DNA of 64,000 bases from Chrysomallon squamiferum. Lineage: Eukaryota; Mollusca; Gastropoda; Neomphalida; Peltospiridae. The position numbers were made by a program, and so were the translations under genes. Location of the stretch: positions 16,937,956-17,001,955 of the forward strand of contig CM022671.1 in assembly GCA_012295275.1 (NCBI GenBank). The letters are read 5' to 3'. This document shows, piece by piece, positions 27,425-42,870 of the stretch (its first letter is position 1; each line of letters begins with the position of its first letter). The notes under the pieces were generated by a model. That model did no database searches and had not been told where the DNA came from. It saw only the letters and a program-made list of their open reading frames with translations.

Positions 27425-30400
27425 GTTGTTTCATTATTTTCATATTTATATTACTTAACCCATGGCAGTTACAACATATTTTATATATATATATATCTAT
27501 AAAACATTTATTGCAAAATTATAATTTTATGAATTTTGTATTATTACACCAAAGAACAAACTGAAACTGAAATTTTCTTTACAAGTGTGATTTCAGCTTT
27601 ATTGATTCAGCTAGAGCTAAAATAGGAATCGCCATAAGCATGTTGGCTGCAAAAAAAAAAAAAATGCAGATTCAGATATTTGAATGTTGTATGTGTGAAA
27701 TGATTATGGAAGCTTCATTTTGAGATTTACCTGATGTTTTTTTGTTTTTTTTTCACTTTTTACCTTCACTGAACTGGATCAGTATAACAACCTTTTGTAA
27801 CTTTCAGTTTGAACTAAATTAGTTTTCACAACCATGTAAACAGGGTTGCATTTTTGTCTCTTGAGCCAGAGTTGTGTCTCTTTGACTGGTTTTCATACTG
27901 AGTTTAAGTGGCTTTATTTCTGACTTTCCTGAAATACAACAACTCCAGTGTATGATGACACATTTTCAATGATCCTAGTTACAGTCTTCTGCCAGTTTTC
28001 AAATTTCTGCTATTAAATGGCAGTACCCACTGTGTTAATGATGACATACTCTTTTTTTTCAATAAATTTCAACAATATTCATAGTAAATGTAATGACAAA
28101 CTCATCTTTTGTTATTTGCATAGCCTTTGGAACCAACGAAAGACAGATACTTTAAGTCAAACAGTGCATGTTGATAAATAAATTCATTTTAATTTTATAT
28201 CATTAAAATATTTTAGTGTTAAATATTAAAAAGGTTCTTTTCAAAAGATGTTGGGAATGTCATAAAAACACTGATGAGTTTCAGTGATAATTATGTTTAT
28301 GTGAAATAGGTATAGATCTGCAGTTTATTTTAAAAAAATAATACAGTGTGTTAAGTGTGATTCAGCCTGATGGCATTTTTTGTTTCTGTTTCAAGTATTA
28401 TACAGATACTGAACCATTTTTCACTTTTGTTGATGCCATTTCAGGTGAGAGTGTTGTGTGTATAGGTGATTCTCTCTCAGTGTTATTATTTATTCCACTT
28501 TTATTTTCACTTGTTATAATGTCTAAAAGACTAGCAGGAACACAACTTCGTAGTGAAAAGCTTTTTCAGTAAAGGTATTTAAAGAATTTTAAGTGAATTA
28601 ATAAAGATCAAATATTTTAATTTCTACCTATTAAATACAGCTTCATTTGTTATTTTCCATTGTTTCCTGAATATATGGTTTGTTACCTTCACAAATAAAT
28701 GATGTGTGGAACATGCATTCGTTCTCAAAACGATATACATTTTTAATTAGTGATCATGCAGACTTATCATTAAACAATAAAAATAAACAAACAATAAACA
28801 AAATAATCAGATATTCAAACATATTCTCTATATTTCATTCTTGTGGAATTGTTTATTAAACTTTTTAAAAGTTAAAGAATCAAATTTCATTATTTGAAAA
28901 AGGTTTAAATATGATTTCTAGTTGATTGATGAGTTTACAAATATAAAAAACCCCATAATAAATGAATAAATTTATGATAAATGAAAAGATAATTATCATA
29001 AAATAACCCATTTATATTGCAAACATTTATATAATTGGTTAAAATCTATTGACGTTTGTTAGTCAGTTTCAACTTAAAATTTTTATATATTTTTTAAAGA
29101 ATTATATAATTTCTGCTTTTTATTTACACTTTTGTAAATTGATAATATTGTGAAAGATGAAATTAATGTAAACCTTCAATAACATTTTCTGTTTATTTTG
29201 TTAATCGGCAAAGTAGTATTGATTTTATTAGAGTATTTATGTAATTTTAAATTGACAACAAGAACCTATAATTGTGATAATCAAATTTAGAACAGAAGAG
29301 ATGATGAGCCAGGAATATTTGCAAGCCTCTGTTCACTGATCTGGTCTTCTGCAATATTGTTAGTAATATAATAACAGAAAATGCAAAAACAATAGCATAT
29401 ATAATATCTTTATTTAATTCCACAATAATAATAATAATAATAATAATAATAATCATAATAATAACAACAACAAATTACAAATAAGCACCTCACTTTTAAT
29501 GTATAATAAATAAAACTATCATTGCAAGTATGTGTTGAATATTTTAAATTTATTATCATGAAACTAGTTTATTTGAATAAAATATTACTCTAGAATACAT
29601 CATATAATATCACAGTTTGAATTTGATTTCAGATACAAATATAATGAGCTTTTCTATAAAAATATGTTTACAATGAGACAAAACATTTATTTTGAAAATG
29701 TACATAATTATATTCATTACAAAATAATTCAAAAAGGTATAAGGCATTTTCTTTTCAAATTAATTTTTTTTTCTATAACTGAAATATTATTTTTAACATT
29801 GTTTTAAGACAAATCTTGTTCCATAAACAATCAGTGAGACTTTTAAATGCATCATTAAGGAAAGGCCACACCCTAATAAAAATAAAAGGAAAAAACAAAA
29901 AAAAAACAGTAACAAAACAAAATCTTAAATAAAGAAAAAAAAAAGAAAAACACTGAATACAGAATTTGCATTTTTTTTCTATCATTTTTAAATGAATATT
30001 TAGTTTAATTTGTATATATTTCAAGCTTTCTTAAATGTAAGCTGTTTTATGATCCACCTCCAATGATATAATATTAAATGTAAACTATTTATGATTTGTC
30101 CCTAGCGAATTAATATATTAATATAGCTTTGTCACTGTAATGAAATACAGAGATGTTTTTGTTATGTACTTGTGTCAGATAACAATGAGAGCCGATAGTA
30201 CCAGTATCAGTAAATAATAATACAGACATTTTCAAGTGTTTTGTTAAATTTTACCTTACAGATAGTCGTGGTATGTTGTTGTAATTAGCAAGCTCAGTTT
30301 ACACAGAGCCAATACAGATGTTTACAGAAAACTGTATTTGCTAGTGAATTGACTTAAACTGCAGGGATAGTTAATAAAGTAGAAAAATAATTTTAAATTA

Positions 30401-30834
30401 AAATGAATGAAAAATAAAGACTTTAGTATTATAATTAGGAGCTGAAGTTACAAATGACTGATAACTTTTCAGAAAGGATAAAACTAGAGGTAATTAACAT
30501 TTTCATTTCTTTCACCACTGTAAGCTAACATATTCCATATTTCATGTAAACACACAAAAAATTAGATTTAGAATATGGTTTGTACTTAAAATTTATAGAT
30601 GAACAATTTCCAAATGAAAGATTTAATACACCTTCAATGTATGGTTTTATTAAATGTTTTTTTTTCTATAAATAGGATAAGAGATACAGACGTTTAATTT
30701 TCAAATTTGAAATACGATCATCTGTTTACAAGTTAACGTATAAATGAAATACACATTATAATAAATCTATATGAATAACATAATCTGTAAATGATGCTTG
30801 TATGGTGTCATACATGTCATTAAGGACCACATGG

Positions 30835-30878
<44 letters not shown>

Positions 30879-31759
30879 GAACATTTTGTCTCATTTCTTT
30901 AGCAGTATATGATTTGTTTTATATGTACCTTCCCAATAACTGGAAAAATATCCAGACTTGGAGAATCTATGAACATGAAACAGCTCTGTAGTACACTATA
31001 ATTAATTGTTGACAAGTTGATGACCTAAGTCAGATACAGGATATCAGAAAAATGCACTAGCCATCAAGGTGATGAATGTTAATTCTTAAATAAAAGGAAT
31101 TATAAAGGTAAAAAAAAAAAAAAATAATAATAATTATATATATATATATATAAAAAAAAAAAGGAAAAAGGAAGAAAAAAAAACAAAGAGTTAAAAATAG
31201 GGGAGATAATGCACTAAGTGGTCCTGTCTTAGTCATAACTTAACGTGCATACTTCAATGCAATTTTAATGGAATTATGTAAATATTATCTGAATCTATTT
31301 AAAGATATTCTGATCTTTTGATCTCTATATTATTTTGTATTCAATTTTGTATTTTTATTTTTTTTACATAAATTATGTGAATAATGCAAGCAAGCCATCT
31401 TTTCCCTATACTCACCCATTCACACATATAAAAATAAAATAAAAATGAGACATCATGGGAACATTCATAACTATTAATGCTCTTTTTATATTACCTTAAC
31501 TTACAATTACATACATCTTTTTAACAAATATAAATATTTAACTAGCTTTTATATCGCTGGATATATAATATTTAATTTCTTTTTAAATTTTTTTCCATTG
31601 CATGTCTTTCAGTATTACTGAGTGAGAATTAAACATTTTATTTTATTATGATGTAAAATACAAATATTCTTTTTCTGTTTTTATTTTATATTTTCAAAAC
31701 GTTTTCTCAGAAAATTATGCTTTTTGGTGCTTAATAATTTAAATTATTGAAATAAACTA
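27425..31759. other. Intergenic AT-rich region, likely includes 3' UTR of the scaffold gene
   Basis: About 4.3 kb without coding signal. It contains (AAT)n near 29425-29460 and at about 30837-30875, and poly-A tracts near 31110 and 31150. The part nearest 31.9 kb may be 3' UTR of the minus-strand scaffold gene. Confidence 0.45.
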
Positions 31760-31765
31760 TTTATT
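31760..31765 (-). terminator. Candidate polyadenylation signal of the scaffold gene
   Basis: AATAAA on the minus strand, about 145 nt after the stop codon at 31908. Other AATAAA words exist further out, so the true site is uncertain. Confidence 0.3.
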
Positions 31766-31907
31766 TGTTTAAAGTATAAACAAATCATGCATTATGCATT
31801 AACCAAAAAAAAAAAAAAAGCTCTGTAAATTTTAAATATCAAATCGATGTAAAATTGTTTCAAAATATCTTCTGCTTTTGATAAAAAAAAAAAAAAAAAA
31901 AAATGTT

Positions 31908-32574
31908 TTATATTTTCCAGTCATCATCGTCAATATCAGGTATCTGATACATCGACAACCTCAACGCCCTTTGTCTCTTCTCCATGCCGCAGTTAACGGC
32001 ATGTAAAACCACCCTGTCTTCAGCCGTCATGTTATTCTGAGATTTCAGCCTCGACAAAGCGTTAGGGGACTGAGACCTGCTCCTCTCCTTTTCCCGTCTC
32101 CACTTTTTGTAATGTGTAGCTGACCTCGACCTTTCATTGAAGGAAGCGCGTCCGTCTGCTGGCATCTTGGCGTGATACACCATCGCCATTTTCGCCGAGT
32201 GTCCCAGCTGCCTTGCGCTGCGAAACTGAGAAGTGTTTCTGTGAAATCCTCTCCCTTGCTCCAAGTCTCGATCCAGTTGCTCGCTGCGAAAACGGCGTGG
32301 CTTGTAAAGTCTGGCAGACGGGGTTATCTCCCCGTTGCGATTAAGCGTGCCGCCATTTTTGCTGAATATTTCTAACGGATCGAAATCGTCATTCATCCAC
32401 TTCATTCTGTGCGATGAATTTCTGTTGGCTAGATTTGAAGAAACAGTTTTGATCGGTTCCTTGTTGTCGAGTGACAGGATGTTTGCTCTGGGTGTCGATG
32501 CAGCAAAGAAGAAACTGTCGTCGTTAACGTTCGGGCTGGATTTTTCTAGTGGTGAAAATACTTCATCACTGACA
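31908..32574 (-). CDS. Scaffold gene exon 8: C-terminal tail
   Basis: Acceptor attaatttcag at 32575; the first base completes Ser, then VSDEVFSPLEKSSPN. Codes 221 residues to TAA at 31908-31910. The tail is polar and basic (YKPRRFRSEQL, WRREKERSRSQSPNALS) with an acidic end (IPDIDDDDWKI). No third PDZ, SAM or FH2 domain is present, so the protein is shorter than full-length whirlin or delphilin. Confidence 0.82.
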
Positions 32575-35020
32575 CTGAAATTAATAGCAATACAAATGAA
32601 ATTCAAAATACTAAGAAATAAAAGATAATAAATTAATAAAAGAACAATATCTGTATCAATCACCATTATCATCATCATCAACATCAACACAAGAATCATT
32701 ATCATCATCATTACCACCACACTAATGATAATAATCATATAAACAGTAATAACAAAACACATAACAATAACAACAACAAAAGAAAAATAATAAAGTGATT
32801 CATAATAAAAAAACAAATCTAACATATAGTTAATTTTATAGTGAATTAGATATAAAAATTCTGTATTTACAGTGATTACACGACAGTATTTGACTTTTAG
32901 TAAATATAAAACAAAGAAAGAACATTTAATGATATTGTGAAAAACATTTAATTATTTTCATTTAATTTCAGTTTTACCTGGAGATTGTTTCAGTTCTGCT
33001 GTTCTTTTTGGAAACGGTTTCTGAAAATAAATAAATAAATAAAATAAAATAAAAATAAATATAAATAAACAAATCAAGTATATAAAAGATGTCAGTAAGT
33101 AAAAGATTTTTGCACACTTAAAACATAAAAAAGGACCATCTGTTGAAGCATATGAACTTGTATACTTGTCTACTCTGATGAATAAATAAAACAGCCTTCA
33201 ATTTCCATAATATATGAAAACAGATTTAGTGAAAGCTAATTAAACAAATATTTTTATTATACCTTATTTAGATTCAGTCAAATCTTTTAGTTCTTAAACT
33301 GCTTTGCAAAATATTATGGTTATTTCAGAAATGAATAAATCTTCTGAAGTCTTACTGATGGTAATTATTTTATTTATTTATTTATTTACTTATTTATTTA
33401 TTCACTTACCCATTTTCTTGTTTATTTATTTAAAGTGATCATATTCATTCATTCTTTTATTTATTCTTTTATTCATTCATTCATTCATTTTTTACCTTTG
33501 TCAGTTCGTCTAATCTGAATGCGAACCCTCTTTGAGTTGGTCAGAGTTGATATCTGTTTCTCTGTCATTGTGTGCACTGGGATTCCATCAATCTGAAAGA
33601 AAATTATTTTCAAAATACAGTAAATTAATTCAGTTAAATTGTCTAGATTTTTCCTGCTTAAAAAAGAAATGATACAATTTTGTAATATGGAAATGCATAT
33701 CTACACATGATGGCTGAAATATTACAGAATAAAACAGATAAAATTTAAAAACAAAAACAACTGCAGTTTATATACATTATTTCACTGGCAGTAACAAGAT
33801 AATTATATATGTTAAAGAAAACAAAGTGATGAATAGCTGATTTCTTATCAAACGTGTGTTCAAAAAGGTCTCAACTTTGATAATTTTGTTAGCCTGCATG
33901 ATGACATGTTCTGAAATATTTACCTAAAAGTTTGTTATATTTTTTTTAAAGAGTGTATTTTACTTCATTAGTTCTGTAATTACAGAGATTATATTTGTAA
34001 AACTCAAATGATTACTTCATTCAATTGTGTAATCCTAATAATAAACTCAGAACACTAATTTTCTACATTAAAAAAAAAAAAAGAGTGGTATATAAAACAG
34101 ATGTATATACACCAAAAAATGATGGGTCTGAATTTTATACTTTTTAAAAAATTGGCTACAAAATAAAACATAGAGATAAACACACCCACAACCACACACA
34201 CACAATATACACACAGAGACACACAGACACAGAGAGATGGACTGAAAGACATACACACAGACCTGTATGATGGAATCTCCTTGAAGCATTCCTGCTTTTG
34301 CTGCTGCTGACTGCTCTTCAACACTTTTCACCATGATGTCACCAGTCTCTGTGTCTCTGTAACAGTAACAGTTAAACTGAGAAACAAATTCACAACATAC
34401 TCAACCATCAGCTTTTTTTGGTTTACATTTAGAGGAAGGATATATATATCTACATTGCTAATAAGACATCTTGGAACATAAATTAATTGATACATTAAAG
34501 AGGAATATTCCTGTAACCTAATATACATCAGACCATTTTGAACCACTATTTGCCTTTCCTTGGGAGGGTGTGTACATTATAAATGATTCTTGCTATTATC
34601 TTATAGCAGTCAGTATCCCACGGATGATGTCTTTGATGTGCTTCCTTGTATCATCAATATTCAATAAAACTTATTGCTGTCACCAGCACACATTCTTATA
34701 ATTCTATTTATTGTTATTTATTTTTAATTTGCTTTCTGTTTTGTCTGAAAATATTGTAAAATGTTACCTAGACACAGCACAGCCAAGTCTTCCAGATGAA
34801 GGAATCACATGAATATCAAACTGTTTTACATTTGATTCAACAGCAGCTGAAAATATAATCATGTTAAAACACAAGTAATATTTAATTTATTTACATTTTC
34901 ATCAATAAAATTGCAGATAATAATTGTTATTAAATAAAATCAACAGTAACAACAATAACAGTAATTATATTGAATATTGGAAAATAATAAGAATAAGAGC
35001 AATAAAAAAAAAAACAATTA

Positions 35021-35057
<37 letters not shown>

Positions 35058-35491
35058 TAACAATAACAACTATAGTAATAGTACTAAATTAATTACAGTG
35101 CAAACAGTAGTTATTATTATTATTAATAATACTTTTTTGAAGTGTTTTGATTTCTTCCTTTTTACTAATGTTTCAGAGCAGGTCTGTAATCTTTAATAAA
35201 GAAAACACCCCCCACACACCCATGTATGTATGTATGTATGCGTGTGTATGTGTGTATATATGGGTCAGATGGATATACAAAACAAATATATAATATTGAA
35301 AAAACAGACAACTCATGACTAAATAAAAGAGAACAAAAATGTTTTATGTTTGCCTCTACAGTATGGTTCATTGAAACTGCACATTCATTTTAGGTATGTG
35401 TCAATAATGACTACAAAGTACATTTCAAAGTAAACCAGAAAATTAAATATTTGCGTGAAAACATAAGAACAATTATGGGGATGAAAAAAAA

Positions 35492-35527
<36 letters not shown>

Positions 35528-38500
35528 TTGTAAAATATTTCTGTACACTGTTGGTAATATAATTATTTTGAGTTAGGAATCCAGTAGGGTGTGGATCAAG
35601 CTAGTTCAATCTTTTGTTTACTGATTTATTTAAACAACTTGAACTGGAAGATGTTGGTTATTTCATGGCTTGAACTTGAGGTTTTAACTCATACAATTGT
35701 AAACAGCTTCCATAATGGCTGATACTTCTAAGAAGCTGTGTAATCCTTGTCTTCCTATTCAGAGGAATTAGACTGGAAACACATAAAAGGGTATCATCCA
35801 TCATGTATTATCTATAATACAGACTTGCATCAAGACTGTCTGATATAAAAAAAAGTATCCATATAAAAGACTTTGTCAAGACTGTTTATAAAAAAATATC
35901 AAAAATTTGTATTATTAATAGCAAATGGACATTTAAATTTTTACTATGCCATTGACAGCTATATACTATGTCAAGACTAATCAAATATTAACATATGTGT
36001 TACCTGCAATTCACTGAAGGAAAGAAGAAAAAACTATGAGAGAGAGAGAAAGACCATTCAAATTACTACACACAAATCTGTCAGACATTATTCAAATAAC
36101 TATGTACAAATGTATCAGACATTATTCAAATTACTATGTACAAATTTATCAGATATGTCTTTTTTCTTATTTAGTTCACTAAAATAAAAATCTGTTAGAC
36201 TTGTTATTCAGTTTACTATGGACAAATTTATTATACATTATATTCAGAGACATTCAGTATACATTCAGACACAATGTATAATAAACATTTTACTTTCTGA
36301 TGCAATAATAATATTTCGACTTGTATCCATTTTTTTCTCCTCTATGTTAAGAAAATCTGGTATTCAACCCACTGTATTGTATAGATGACAGCATGATTTA
36401 CTGAAGTGTGTCTGGCTAAAGGAACATTCAAAAGAATGATATAAGCACCATAGTATTATAATAATTCAATACAGGAATGAATTCTTTGCTCAACAGTACT
36501 TCAATCCCCCTTCTTTTTTTTTTTTTTTGTAATTCTGTTGTAAGACATTTTGTAAACTGAACATAACAAATAATTTGAGAAAGGAAATACATAATACTTT
36601 CAATGCAAGGAATAATTTTATCATTTAGAAATGTCAAGTTCAATATATATGCTGTTTTCCATATACAGTAAAATGCCTCTCACAACATTTGATAAACCAG
36701 TTGTGGAGAAGTCATTGGAAAGTTAAGCACACATCAAATAACATCTCACAGTATTTAAAAAAACTGTTTTTCTGGGTATGTAATAGGAAAGTGAAATAAC
36801 ACAGTTAACACATTGCAGAGAACTGATCCCATGACCTAACACAACATTTTATTAATCAGTTACATTGATGTGTGAATTTAAAGTGAAATAACTCAGTAAG
36901 CTGTAACACTCATGTAATTACCTAACACAACATTTTATTAAACAGTAATGTTGATGTGTGAATGTAAAATGAAACAACTCAATACGCTGTAAAGGATTGA
37001 TCCGACAACCTTAACGCACCTCAGTCCCATTTTCTAACCTCTTGATTGTGGCATGCTGTTGGTGAATCACAGCCCATTCCAAATTTTACTTGTTTCCTTG
37101 TTTTCAGTGAGTGATGTCAGAGCAGATTTTCTGCTTCACACTTCTCCTGGAAGGTGGTGATGATAATAGTAACAATAAACATATTGAGAACCGTGGGTGT
37201 GGCATCTAACCAAGCATGTCTGTATTCACGTCTGTTACAAATATTTTACATCACCACTCACCTTCATTCTCCTGCTGACTTTTCAGTTCTCAGTAATGAC
37301 ATAATTGCATATAAATTTCTATAAATACATTCCAAGCTTGAAAATGATGTATTTAATTTCTTTTTTTTCCGTTTTTTTTTTTTTTTTTTTTTTTTTGGTT
37401 TTTTAAAAATCCAAATTTAATAGGAAAAGAGAAACATTTAAATGGGTGGAATATTGTATATCAGTTGTGATGAGAATTACAAATGAGGTAAACTTTAATT
37501 TCATATTTTTCAATTTTTTCAAATAGAAAAATAGTTATTATTGAACCATAGAAAGTACTTCAAGGTGCTAATTAAGCTACATATTTTATTTTGTTAATTT
37601 TTTTTTAAAAATTTTTTTGGAAATATTATATTCTTTTTCCAAACTTTTATTTCATTGACATTACTTATAAAAATATCTTAAAAGATATGCAATAATAACC
37701 AAATAATTTTTAATCGAAATAAATTAAAATCTGTTTAATGAAATCTCAAAACACAATGGTATTAAGTTATGGAGTATCAAAAATATAGTGTTGCATAATG
37801 AAAAACTAGAGAGGAAACCATGCAACCGTATCTATAAGCTACTTTTATCAAACTGCAACAAGGAATATTTTCTGTATTTTCTAGATAAGATGTAATATAC
37901 CACACCCTTTGTTAAATTAATTGTAGGATATACTCAAAATATGTCCACAATTCAAATAATACTTAAAAGGAGTGACCAAGTTGCAACTCACATGCAGTCA
38001 TTATAAGCAATTACAAAAATAATGTTAATGTTTTTATTGCTTTTATGAAAATAAACTAAATTTATTCTTTACTATGTGGGTTTAAATTGGTGTTAAAAAA
38101 GGCATGAAATAATATGTGATGATTGTTTGCATGTATTTGGCAGCATGGGGTCCAAAATAAATATTTTTATTTTCCCATTAATTATTTATTTTTATAAATC
38201 ACGTATTTTCTGAAATTGGTTTTGAAATCAGCTACAGGTAGCATGTAATAATAATTTTTTTAGTTTTGTACAGCCTGCTGTTCAGGAGAGTAATTGTATT
38301 TTAAGTTATTATAAAATCAATGGTAATTAATTTTTACACATAATGTGTAATTGGTTTTATGATAATATGTAATAAAAGCCTTTGATTTGGAAATCCATAT
38401 AAATTTTTTTTAAAATTAAGAAAAAGAAGTCAGTGCCTTTTTTCACTGATTAATGTTGTATTGCACCTAAGTATATATTCTTCCATGATGATAATAACAA

Positions 38501-38924
38501 GAAATAAATGTAAAAAAATAAAAACATTTTCACATTCACACACACACTAACTTCAAACACACACACAAACACACACACTAACTTCAAACACACACACAAA
38601 CACACACACTAACTTCAAACACACACACAAACACACACACATACATACACAAACTCATTCACAACACTCACATATAGAAACTACACACACACACACACAC
38701 ATACAGACAGACAGACAGACAGACACAGACATATACAGAGACAGATATACATATCCATAATCCACTGACACACATGCATTGTCTATGATGTGTTTTTTTA
38801 AAATAAGAATAAGGCAATGTCTGTCAGAACTGTGAACCAGGAAAAGCCATCAAGTTTAAAAACATTAAAAAGCTCAGTTTAAATCATCTCTTCAGACATA
38901 GGTAAAACGAGCATGCATGCATGC

Positions 38925-38976
<52 letters not shown>

Positions 38977-41579
38977 TAATATGCATATATAGATACATAA
39001 CATGCATGCATACATACATATACATAATTGGTTTAAAATGAGAGTGAAATAAAGTGTAATTAATGCCTGCATGCATGTAATGACACGAAGTTATGAAAGT
39101 CATTAAGTATAAAGTCGTTAACAAACCTGGATCTTGCTGACTTGCAGCTTCTATGCTGATGATGACATTCCAGGCTTTCCTCATCAGCAAAACAGCGTCA
39201 GTGTGTGTGAGGTTAGTGAAATCTGTGCCGTTCACCTCCAGAATCCTGTCACCCGATCTAAGACCCTGCATTAATTAAAAATTTAAATTAGTCATTAATT
39301 TTTTTTAAACCTATATTTTTATGTACGATTTTTCTGTCATGTTCTTTATAGGATAGCTCATATCAATGCTCCTATTTCATAAAACTGTTATAGTGGTTTA
39401 CCTCAAGAATCCAAAAATCCTGCATTAAGTAAAAATCTAAATAGTGATTAATCTTTTGACATCCAGATATGTAAAATATATTTTTGTGTATGATTTTTCT
39501 GTCATGTTCTTTATAGGGCAGATAATGTTAATGTTAATATTTCATAAAATCATTATGATGGTTGTATTTCCAAACTTTGAAATGAATACAAGATTTGAAA
39601 AGTTTTGATATAGTTTAATAGTTTAAATGATAATTATATAAATTTCTGATGTTATTTGATTTTAATTATTTTAGTGGTTTTTTTTTAAGTGTTTTTTTAA
39701 AATCTAATATTTTATTAACTATATATATATATATACTTGGATGTTGGATTTTAATTGTTCCAGTAATGTTTGTGTTCCTAAATCTCACATTTTCATTACC
39801 ACATATTTCAAATAAATAACTTCTTGCATATTTCTAAAATTTAATATCTCTGTTTCATATTTTAATTGCTGAAATAAAAATTACATTTAAACAACCACAA
39901 TAACAGAAAATACTATATAAAACAATTTAATAATTTGATTTTATATTTTAATTGTTGAAATCATAATAACATTTAAATAAGTAATACCAGATAACACTAA
40001 TATTTCTAAAATTAAATATCAAACTTTGATCAATATTTTTAATTGTTCAAATAATAATTACATTTTATTAGATTATAAATTAGAAAATACATGAATATTA
40101 CAATTTAATAATTTGAAGTTCATATTTTAATTGCTAAAATCATAATAACACTGAAATAACTACACTAATAATGTATATCTGAAAAACAGAATATGAAAAT
40201 TTAATTATTGTTTTAATCATAATTACATTTAAATAATTTTATTACCACATAATACTGTATATTTCTGAAATTTAACATACAGCAATTTAATAATTTGATG
40301 TTTGCATTTTAATTGTTTAAATCGTAATTACAATTAAATAACTACAATATGAGCTAAAAAAAAAAAAAAAAAAAAAAAATTTTCATTAAAAACATCTGGT
40401 TATAAATGGGGTAATACCTCTTTCTGTGCCTGGCTGTCTTTCTCCACTATGAACACTGTGATGGGTGTGCCGTACTCCTTCCCGCCCTTAATGCCGAGCC
40501 CCAGGCTCCCGTCGTCACGACGACGCAGCAGAACAGTTCTTCGAATCCTGTGATGAGCGGGCGATTCCACGTTGAGCGCGATGTGGTGATCGGAGGAAAA
40601 GTGAGCTTTTAATCCGTTGCTCAGAGTGTGTCCGCTGAACGATCGACTCAGCGAAGAAACCGGAGGCTGTCTGTGAACTACATTTTTGCTAACCGACTCT
40701 TTTTCAATTATGTCGTTTTGAGAAAACATTTCTGTTTGACTTTTCTGATTCTCACAATTCCTTCTTTCCGTCCCGTCTGTGAACTGGAAGAAGTGCTGCA
40801 GTGTGGAGAACAGTTTGAAGACACGTCTTGGTTTACACAGTTGGCATCGTTGTTGTTGTTGTTGTTGTTGCTGACTTGTTGCGAGCTGGTAAATCTTTGA
40901 GTGTCTTGTTTTTTCACCGTCCCGTTCACTGACGTGTCGTCTATCTCGCTGTACACCCCGCTCGTCATGCTGGTTCCTGGAAGCGAATTCTCGTCAGCAC
41001 CGTCCAAACACATCCTGAGGTCCGAAAACGAAAACCGCTTCTCGAATCCCGTCGAAATCACTTGAAACTGCCCCGTCTCATCCCTCGCGATCACTTTAGG
41101 GATCGCTCCTGAAGGAGCACTGGTCTGTGAAGTACTTCAGAAACGACTCGTACATGGGGAACTGGATGGTGCACAGCTTCTGGAAGTCCTGGTGGTACTG
41201 TCTGGGCAGTCTGCTGCTGATTTCCAGCAGAAGCATCAGCTTGTCTGTCGAAGTGATCACCTCTTGCAGCTGAGTGCACAGGGAGGGCACCGACCGCGAT
41301 ATTCTGAAGTGCTGGAGAGTCTGCTTGAACTTCAGACACTCTTCAGCTGACAGCAGTTCCTGCGCCAGGTGCTTCAGAATGATCTCCCTTTTCCTGTGCT
41401 CTGTCATGTTGAGGTGACGAAGACGTTTCTTCAGAGCACCCTGCAGTGGCTTCCACGTGTGGCTTGACTCAGGCAAAAACACCTGTCAAATCACACAGAC
41501 ATTGTTTACATACATACTTATATACATTATATATATATACACACACATATACTTATATACATTATATATATATATATAT

Positions 41580-41624
<45 letters not shown>

Positions 41625-42833
41625 TACATACACACATATATATGTATATAAGTATGTATGTGTTAATATTTTAACACAAATATGCATTACATATATGTCT
41701 GCCTATATATCTATTTATTTCATTGTTATGGTTTTAAAAAATAATTAGAAAATTAATAAAATGTGTATCAGAAATACTTACTCATTAATTTATTATCTAA
41801 CTCATTTATTTTTATACAACCATTTTCATTCTAAATTTTTTTTTTTTTTTTTTTATTTACTTATTTATTTATATTTTATGAAATGTGAAACTGAAAATTT
41901 AAAATTAAATACATCATTTCACAGTTCCAAGAAATAATGTTACCATAGTAACATTACCTGCAACAAAACACACACCCACCCACACAAAAACATTAAAAAC
42001 ATTAAAAATAAAAATCTATTTTTAAATACTTTTTCTGGCAATTAAAAAAAAAAAAAAAAAAAAAGTGTTAATATTTTAACACAAACACACATATAAATGC
42101 ATAGAAATAAAGAATAACCATTTTTAAATATGTTTGCTGGCAGATAATAGTGTGTTAATATTTTAACACACACACAAACACAAATGCACTAATGAGTAAC
42201 AGTTTTTAAGTATGTTTGTTGACACTTAACATAATGCCACAAATACACACACACTAAAGAGTAACTATTTTAAAACATTTTTGACACTTTACACAATGTG
42301 TTAATATTTTAACACAAATATGCCTGAAGACATACACACTAAAGAGTAACTATTTTAAAACATTTTTGACAGTTGACACAATGTGTTAATATTTAACTTG
42401 CTAAAAACATTAAACATACAATGTTCATCACTTTTAAAACATTTTTTGACAGTTGACAAGTATAGTTTTAACTGACCATAAAAAATTAAAATAAGACATT
42501 TATAGGAGAAGTCTTTCAGTGGCCATAAAAAAAGAAAAGAAATAAGAAAAAGTCATTAAAATAATCACAACAATATGAGTTTATATTCAAAGTTATTTCA
42601 TGAAAACAAAAAGAAGAAGAAAAAAGATAATATCCTTTACTACATAAGTGACACATTAATTTTATTATGCAATAAAATCATATTTTATGATAATACCTTG
42701 AATAAGCTCAGGTAATCTCACAAAGTCCTGATTAATACAAAACCTCAGTGTATTTATAAAGTTACTTCTTAACAAAACTTCCTTCACTTCATGCTTGGCA
42801 TTATTTTAAAATAATATCCATTACTATTACTAC

Positions 42834-42870
<37 letters not shown>

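Larger units (their letters stand above)
34847..39126 (-). other. Scaffold gene intron 3
   Basis: A 4.3-kb intron inside the PDZ region with no further exon recognised. It holds (AAT)n near 35020-35055, (GT)n near 35503, three tandem arrays (34-bp at 36057-36160, 86-bp at about 36790-37000, 31-bp at 38546-38638) and an (AT)n tract at about 38929-38972. Confidence 0.5.

Noticed and set aside
40628-40900. 90-residue plus-strand frame
   Set aside because: Antisense shadow of the GC-rich scaffold exon 2.
41091-41339. 82-residue minus-strand frame overlapping the harmonin-like domain
   Set aside because: Off-frame shadow of exon 2; its sequence has no domain character.
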